Positions 6,637 through 10,155 of a DNA stretch of 10,155 nt are shown here, piece after piece. The position numbers and the translations under genes are program-made. The stretch comes from Desulfocapsa sp. (GTDB lineage: Bacteria; Desulfobacterota; Desulfobulbia; Desulfobulbales; Desulfocapsaceae), in NCBI GenBank assembly GCA_029934815.1, contig JAOZLM010000061.1, positions 1 to 10,155 on the forward strand, in the 5' to 3' direction. Each line of letters starts with the position of its first letter. The first letter of the stretch is position 1. The notes under the pieces were generated by a model. The model worked only from the letters and a program-made list of their open reading frames with translations. It was not told where the DNA came from and made no database searches.

Positions 6637-7874
6637 TCTGCTAATCTCTGTCTGGCAGCAGCATCATTCCAGGCTTGCTGATGGTTAACACTTTCTTCTG
6701 CTGTGGGAATCTCTGTAACAAGTGATCTGATATTGGACTGCATATTTTCGATATATCCTGACAGCAAATCAGGATCGTTACTTTTGATATGTTTTGATGC
6801 CCACTTGTCACAATGGCCACAGCCTTCACAACCGAGGCGACAATCGGGTTCCTGCTTGTGGAAAAAATCGAGAAAACCGTTAAGGTTTTCATTTTCAAGA
6901 GTAATGTCCAACGGATCCAGCAGAGTACCTTCTGTGGTCTTTCGAAATTGAAGCCAGTGTGGCCAGCCGAGCAAAGCAAGTAAATTCCCCTTGAATGCAC
7001 CTTGCAGATAAAATCTGGCTCGTCGTACTAATTCTGTACTATCAAGTCCTCTACCAGCAATTTTAAAATGGCGCATTCCAAGTTCTTCATAAAGTCCCAC
7101 ATCTTCGGGACGAACCCATGGACTGCGCATAAATTCGCCGGGTGTCTTTAGTTTTTCGAGGTAACACCAGTTCAGATAATACTGGTTGTAAGGATGGCCA
7201 CAGCCACCTTGATGGGTATGACTGCCAAAAGTAGCTGTACAGTAATGATTAAATTTAAAATGACACTGATAGAGGCAAACGGGATTAACAACAATTTCAA
7301 GATCGACTTTACTCTTAGGTACAACACGTCGTAAAAATTTAAAGTCACGATTGACTTCAACATCAAGAACAATCCGGCTGGCACCTATTTCCTCATACTG
7401 GGTAATACCCCGTTTTGCTCCCACATAGCCGATGGTGGAAACGACCACTTCAAGGTTCGGGAATCTGTTTTTTATAATATCTATTATGTAGGGTGCTGTA
7501 ACAGTTACTGAACAGACACCGCAATCACAGAGGAATTGAAGCAGTTCTTCAAGTTCCTTTCGCCCCTCATGGCTGTATTCCGCATTAGCATAGCTTGTAC
7601 CATTCAGCAGATAGTTAAAGCGAATACCGTTATCAAGCGCCATTTTTACGTGCTGCTTGAATGATGATTTACTGATCAGAGGAAGGTATTTAGCAGGTCT
7701 TGCTGAATGAAAAGTACCATGCTGAAAAGATCCATATAGTTCATAAACTTTATGACCACTATCCTTAAATTCAAGGTTTAAAGCAGCAAGATCCAGAATA
7801 AAATCATTTGTAAAACTGGTGGGTAAAGTGATGAGTCTGGTGTAAGGAGGTTGAATACTGTTGTTCTGGGTCAT
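6633..7874 (-). CDS. Peptidase-U32-family protein, probable Fe-S oxygen-independent hydroxylase
   Basis: This 413-residue protein follows the U32 plan of a TIM-barrel-like N-terminal half: GIRFNYLLNGTSYAN (83-97), a beta-strand with VVVSTIGYVGA (143-153), EIGASRIVLDVEVNRDF (162-178) and LEIVVNPVCLYQC (192-204). Next come Cys212, Cys225 and Cys237, then VRPEDVGLYEELGMRHFKIAGR (254-275), closely like the stretch after the cluster cysteines in UbiU-type proteins. Characterised U32 proteins (UbiU/UbiV, TrhP, RlhA) support O2-independent hydroxylation of quinone precursors or RNA, and the 4Fe-4S cluster is established for UbiU/UbiV. This protein has an additional Cys345-x3-Cys349-x2-Cys352-x2-Cys355 motif near its C-terminus. 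It lies nine bases after the cytochrome gene and overlaps the SDR-SCP2 gene by four. The ribosome-binding site is poor. The substrate is unknown; genuine protease activity is unlikely. Confidence 0.85.
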   Translation of the reverse strand: MTQNNSIQPPYTRLITLPTSFTNDFILDLAALNLEFKDSGHKVYELYGSFQHGTFHSARPAKYLPLISKSSFKQHVKMALDNGIRFNYLLNGTSYANAEYSHEGRKELEELLQFLCDCGVCSVTVTAPYIIDIIKNRFPNLEVVVSTIGYVGAKRGITQYEEIGASRIVLDVEVNRDFKFLRRVVPKSKVDLEIVVNPVCLYQCHFKFNHYCTATFGSHTHQGGCGHPYNQYYLNWCYLEKLKTPGEFMRSPWVRPEDVGLYEELGMRHFKIAGRGLDSTELVRRARFYLQGAFKGNLLALLGWPHWLQFRKTTEGTLLDPLDITLENENLNGFLDFFHKQEPDCRLGCEGCGHCDKWASKHIKSNDPDLLSGYIENMQSNIRSLVTEIPTAEESVNHQQAWNDAAARQRLAE

Positions 7875-7883
7875 ATATTGTTG

Positions 7884-8858
7884 TTACTGACGTGTTGAAT
7901 TGAGTGAAAACGTATACGAGCGGATCAGGTGAATTTTTCCTGTGGAAAGATCCTCACGAAACAGATCAACCTGCAAGGTTTCATTTTGTTCTTTTTGAGG
8001 AAGAGGCAGTGTAAAAGTGTGACGTTCTCCAGGAGCTAACAATTTATTCATAACTATTTTATGTAATGATGCATCGTCTTCTTTCTTTTTGAATTGAAAG
8101 AACAGCTCTTTCTCTGCAAAACTCCCTGTTGGTAAATCATGGGGAAGACTATTGAGAAGAGAAAAATGAAGTATTTCCCCCTCTATCCTATCCAGACACA
8201 GTTCAGGCCCAAGTCCTGTTTCTTTCTGATTTGGCAGGATGAGATAATGGCTCCGGACAGTATGTTCCGGCTCAAACCACACCAGCATCTTTGAAAAGAA
8301 ATTAGTTCCTTTGGTATGCGGCCTTTTTACAGTTGCCCCATGACATCCATGACATGTTGGATATTCTCTGGTTTTACGCTGCTCATCCCACTGTTCGTAT
8401 GTCTCTTCGTGACAAGCCCCGCAAATATGTGAAGATTCAAGCCGGGAATCCACTTTACTGTTTTTGGCTATGGAATGGGGGCTAAACAATGCACCTGAGC
8501 TATGCGGGCCGTGCATTGTCTGTTCATACAAATGACAGGAAACACAAGTTACGCCTTCGTGTCTGTTGTAATTTCTGGCTTTTCTTTCAACACTTAACAC
8601 TTCTCCGGGGATGTGACAGAAGAGGCATTCTTCATCCTGATAATCGTCAGATTGAGATTTGAACTCCTCACTGATATAAGCTTTGGCATGAGCTGTTTCC
8701 TTCCACTCCGCATACTGTTCCACATGACAGGAACCGCATTTTTCGGCACTGGGAGCAGTTGTATCTTCAGTATGAATATCCGTGAGTTGATCAAAAGTGC
8801 AGGAACTCAGAATGAGAGCCAGGGCAGTAATTGAATAAAGAAGTAAAGAAAAACGCAT
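7884..8858 (-). CDS. Five-haem c-type cytochrome lipoprotein, cytochrome c554-like
   Basis: The 324-residue protein begins with a lipoprotein signal peptide: a hydrophobic stretch and the lipobox LSSC with Cys20. It should be exported and anchored to a membrane facing the periplasm. Five CXXCH haem sites follow: CGSCH (41-45), CLFCH (78-82), CVSCH (105-109), CGACH (146-150) and CHGCH (169-173). Additional His residues such as His57, His100, His117 and His120 could be distal ligands. KCGSCHVEQYAEWKETAHAKAY resembles the repeated unit of the cytochrome c554 family. The C-terminal part (about 215-320) has no haem and looks beta-rich. It contains PHDLPTG (239-245), similar to the HxxPTG motif in C-terminal domains of other anaerobe multihaem cytochromes. 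ATG 8858 has an AGGTG just upstream. As first gene of the operon it may link the biosynthetic proteins to respiratory electron transfer; its partners are unknown. Confidence 0.9.
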   Translation of the reverse strand: MRFSLLLYSITALALILSSCTFDQLTDIHTEDTTAPSAEKCGSCHVEQYAEWKETAHAKAYISEEFKSQSDDYQDEECLFCHIPGEVLSVERKARNYNRHEGVTCVSCHLYEQTMHGPHSSGALFSPHSIAKNSKVDSRLESSHICGACHEETYEQWDEQRKTREYPTCHGCHGATVKRPHTKGTNFFSKMLVWFEPEHTVRSHYLILPNQKETGLGPELCLDRIEGEILHFSLLNSLPHDLPTGSFAEKELFFQFKKKEDDASLHKIVMNKLLAPGERHTFTLPLPQKEQNETLQVDLFREDLSTGKIHLIRSYTFSLNSTRQ

Positions 8859-8896
8859 ATCACCTAAATGGGCTGGATTTCACGATTCCACAAAGT

Positions 8897-8915
8897 AGTA
8901 CACCTGAACTGTACT
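8897..8915. promoter_or_regulatory. Palindromic operator-like site overlapping the candidate -10
   Basis: AGTACA and TGTACT form perfect 6-base inverted arms around a 7-base spacer, a total of 19 bases, the usual size of a dimeric repressor site. It covers the candidate -10 and start point of the minus-strand operon, which would suit repression. The binding protein is not identified, and no regulator gene is present in the window. Confidence 0.4.
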
Positions 8916-8936
8916 TGTCTTTGAACAGGAAATCAA
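8908..8936 (-). promoter_or_regulatory. Candidate sigma70-type promoter for the minus-strand operon
   Basis: On the minus strand TTGATT (8936-8931) and TACAGT (8913-8908) are separated by 17 bases. Each hexamer matches four of six consensus positions. Transcription would begin near 8900, giving a leader of about 40 bases before ATG 8858. The -10 falls inside the palindrome at 8897-8915. This rests on consensus matching only. Confidence 0.35.
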
Positions 8937-8964
8937 ATAAAGTTTTCATGCGAAAGAGGGATAA

Positions 8965-9002
8965 TCGACTGACATTTCGACACTTTTGTCGACTATCGAC
9001 AC
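8965..9002. repeat. Cluster of TCGAC words containing a TCGACA/TGTCGA inverted repeat
   Basis: TCGAC starts at 8965, 8977, 8989 and 8996, the first three at exact 12-base steps. Bases 8977-8992 form an inverted repeat of TCGACA and TGTCGA with a 4-base spacer, and TCGACAC occurs again at 8996-9002. It lies in the middle of the divergent intergenic region, upstream of the candidate minus-strand promoter. Such clustering suggests a regulator-binding region serving one or both divergent genes. It could also be a small hairpin with no function. Confidence 0.4.
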
Positions 9003-9084
9003 GCAGAGTACTTTCCCACAGTTTTTTGCCTGCATTATTCATATTTTAGGGAAATAATCGAGAAACAGCTTTCATATCAACCCA

Positions 9085-9113
9085 TTCTGTGCAACACTTG
9101 GCTCAGATAAAAT
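9085..9113 (+). promoter_or_regulatory. Weak candidate promoter for the tandem NosL-like gene
   Basis: TAAAAT (9108-9113) matches five of six bases of a -10 element, but the hexamer 17 bases upstream, TTCTGT, is a poor -35. The surrounding 9105-9125 stretch is A/T-rich. An activator or another sigma factor may be needed. No sigma54 -24/-12 pair was seen. Confidence 0.22.
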
Positions 9114-9143
9114 ATACATTTTACAGTTTCACATTAACAATCT

Positions 9144-9147
9144 GGAG
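9144..9147 (+). promoter_or_regulatory. Ribosome-binding site supporting the TTG start at 9154
   Basis: GGAG is six bases before TTG 9154. No ATG or GTG occurs at the corresponding spacing, and starting at TTG preserves the twin-arginine signal peptide that follows. Confidence 0.6.
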
Positions 9148-9153
9148 AACTCC

Positions 9154-10107
9154 TTGAAGGAAACAAATCTTACCCGACGTGTACTCATAAAAGGAAGCTT
9201 GGTAACAGGAATATTGGTAGTTGCATCAAATATCTTACCAGTAAGTGTACTGGCCACCGGGAATGCTGCGGCCATTCAACATCCATTAAAGAATAAAAGA
9301 CTCTATACAGACAAAGGACGCTGTCCCAACTGTGGTATGATGCTGAATATGTGGGCAAGAACCCGACAGGAGTTCCACAACTCCGAGGGTGATCATAGTA
9401 CCTGTTCCATTCGCTGCATGGCAGATATGTCACAAAACAGTGGAGAAAATCCCGAAAATGCCAAGACAGCCCTCTATCTGCATCCTGAAAAAATGGTGGC
9501 AGTAGGCAGTGCTTCTTATGTCATCGGTTCTTCCGCCAAAGGTACTATGACCATGAAGTCAAAACTCGCCTTTGCATCAGCCGCAGAAGCTGCCAGCTTT
9601 CAGAAACAATATGGCGGTAAAGTAGTTGATTTTGAAACTGCTTTTGCAGCTGCTGCTAAAGAGCTGTCCATGTCCCGCCCGAAAATTGAAAAGAAAAGAA
9701 AGAAAAAAGGGAAAATTGCTGATCCCACAGCAGAAGCACGATGCGCGGTATGCGGCATGTATCCGGCCAGATACCCAGAACATCGCTGCCAGATCAGTAC
9801 CGGCAAAGGAGAGACCCATCACTTCTGTTCAAGTCAATGTATGGTGAGTTTTCTTGCAGATCCGAAACAGTATGTGAACAAGGACATTAAGGCGAAATCA
9901 ATCTGGGTTACCATTCCCCAGGAACATTCATACGAATATGCCATGGGACTGTATTACCTTGTAGGCTCAAGCATCATGGGGCCAATGGGTCGGGAAGCGA
10001 TTCCTTATCGGAGGAAAACCGTGGCGGAAGCTGCTGCTGGCAAACATGGTGGTAAAGTGGTTCGCTTTAAGGCGTTGACTCCACAACTTATATCAGACAA
10101 TATATAA
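9154..10107 (+). CDS. Tat-exported protein with two tandem NosL-like domains
   Basis: The 317-residue protein starts at TTG. LTRRVLIKG (6-14) followed by a hydrophobic run to about residue 35 looks like a twin-arginine signal peptide, so it should be exported folded to the periplasm. Two NosL-like units follow. The first has CPNCGM (57-62), Cys84 and Cys88, then YVIGSSAKGTMTM and a GGKVVDF end (to about 165). The second has CAVCGM (197-202), Cys225 and Cys229, then YLVGSSIMGPMG and GGKVVRF (to about 306). They are joined by a very lysine-rich linker (177-187). NosL family proteins bind Cu(I) and help nitrous oxide reductase maturation, and this protein has the cysteine and methionine content for metal binding. 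No nos genes are near, so a nitrous oxide role is not shown. A general periplasmic copper-handling role is equally possible. It diverges from the large operon and is probably monocistronic. Confidence 0.85.
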   Translation: MKETNLTRRVLIKGSLVTGILVVASNILPVSVLATGNAAAIQHPLKNKRLYTDKGRCPNCGMMLNMWARTRQEFHNSEGDHSTCSIRCMADMSQNSGENPENAKTALYLHPEKMVAVGSASYVIGSSAKGTMTMKSKLAFASAAEAASFQKQYGGKVVDFETAFAAAAKELSMSRPKIEKKRKKKGKIADPTAEARCAVCGMYPARYPEHRCQISTGKGETHHFCSSQCMVSFLADPKQYVNKDIKAKSIWVTIPQEHSYEYAMGLYYLVGSSIMGPMGREAIPYRRKTVAEAAAGKHGGKVVRFKALTPQLISDNI

Positions 10108-10120
10108 ATCCCCACAAAAA

Positions 10121-10155
10121 AAGGCAGACCCCATATACTTAGCGAATTCTGCCTT
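10121..10155 (+). terminator. Probable terminator stem after the NosL-like gene (cut by the window edge)
   Basis: AAGGCAGA (10121-10128) and TCTGCCTT (10148-10155) are perfect inverted 8-base arms around a 19-base loop, beginning 13 bases after the stop codon. The left arm is preceded by a run of A, so the structure may act in both directions. The T-run expected after the right arm would lie beyond the window. The long loop makes the call moderate. Confidence 0.5.

Noticed and set aside
6633..7874. U32 protein as a collagenase-like protease
   Set aside because: The family name is historical. The cysteine-rich region matches the Fe-S hydroxylation members, and no recognised protease catalytic motif was seen.
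8860..9042. Sixty-codon minus-strand frame ending one base before the cytochrome ATG, possibly a leader peptide
   Set aside because: It has no ribosome-binding site, spans the candidate promoter and both palindromes, and its translation looks like no known family. More likely a chance frame in the intergenic region.
8831..9049. Plus-strand 72-codon frame across the divergent intergenic region
   Set aside because: It overlaps the cytochrome signal peptide and regulatory sites, with no ribosome-binding site and no family-like sequence.
9154..10107. Evidence for a nitrous oxide reductase (nos) operon
   Set aside because: Only NosL-like domains are present. No nosZ, nosD, nosF or nosY-like gene is visible, and the probable terminator follows immediately.

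Overview
The window looks like chromosomal DNA of an anaerobic or facultatively anaerobic Gram-negative bacterium. A sulfate-reducer-like (Desulfobacterota) relative is my best guess. The signs are a multihaem c-type cytochrome lipoprotein, a Tat-exported NosL-type protein, an RND exporter, a peptidase-U32-type Fe-S protein, and base composition that by eye is around the low-to-mid 40s % GC. No ribosomal RNA, tRNA, CRISPR array, transposase or phage gene is visible.

Layout: bases 101-8858 are almost entirely one tightly packed minus-strand gene set. Read in the direction of transcription, the genes are: (1) a five-CXXCH cytochrome c554-like lipoprotein; (2) a U32-family protein with an extra C-terminal four-cysteine motif; (3) an extended SDR / thioester-reductase-like enzyme fused to a C-terminal SCP2-like lipid-binding domain; (4) a class III PLP aminotransferase; (5) an RND/MMPL exporter; (6) a short LuxE/PaaK-like adenylate-forming enzyme; (7) a small alpha/beta hydrolase. 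Junctions run from an 8-base overlap to a 20-base gap, so this is almost certainly one operon. A start codon for a further gene may lie in bases 1-76.

A 295-base divergent intergenic region (8859-9153) follows. It holds a candidate minus-strand promoter whose -10 lies inside a palindrome, and a separate cluster of TCGAC words. Beyond it, on the plus strand, a TTG-started Tat-signal protein carries two tandem NosL-like domains (9154-10107), followed by the stem of a probable terminator at the window edge.

How the genes may work together (inference): the adenylating enzyme could activate a carboxylic or fatty acid, the SDR could reduce the thioester to an aldehyde, the aminotransferase could turn the carbonyl into an amine, and the RND protein could export the product. 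The most striking point is a U32 protein translationally coupled to an SCP2-domain protein. In E. coli the O2-independent ubiquinone hydroxylation system consists of two U32 proteins (UbiU, UbiV) and an SCP2 protein (UbiT). The operon may therefore contain an independently assembled oxygen-independent hydroxylation module acting on a lipid held by SCP2, with a membrane-anchored cytochrome as a possible redox partner. I do not recognise this gene set as a described pathway.
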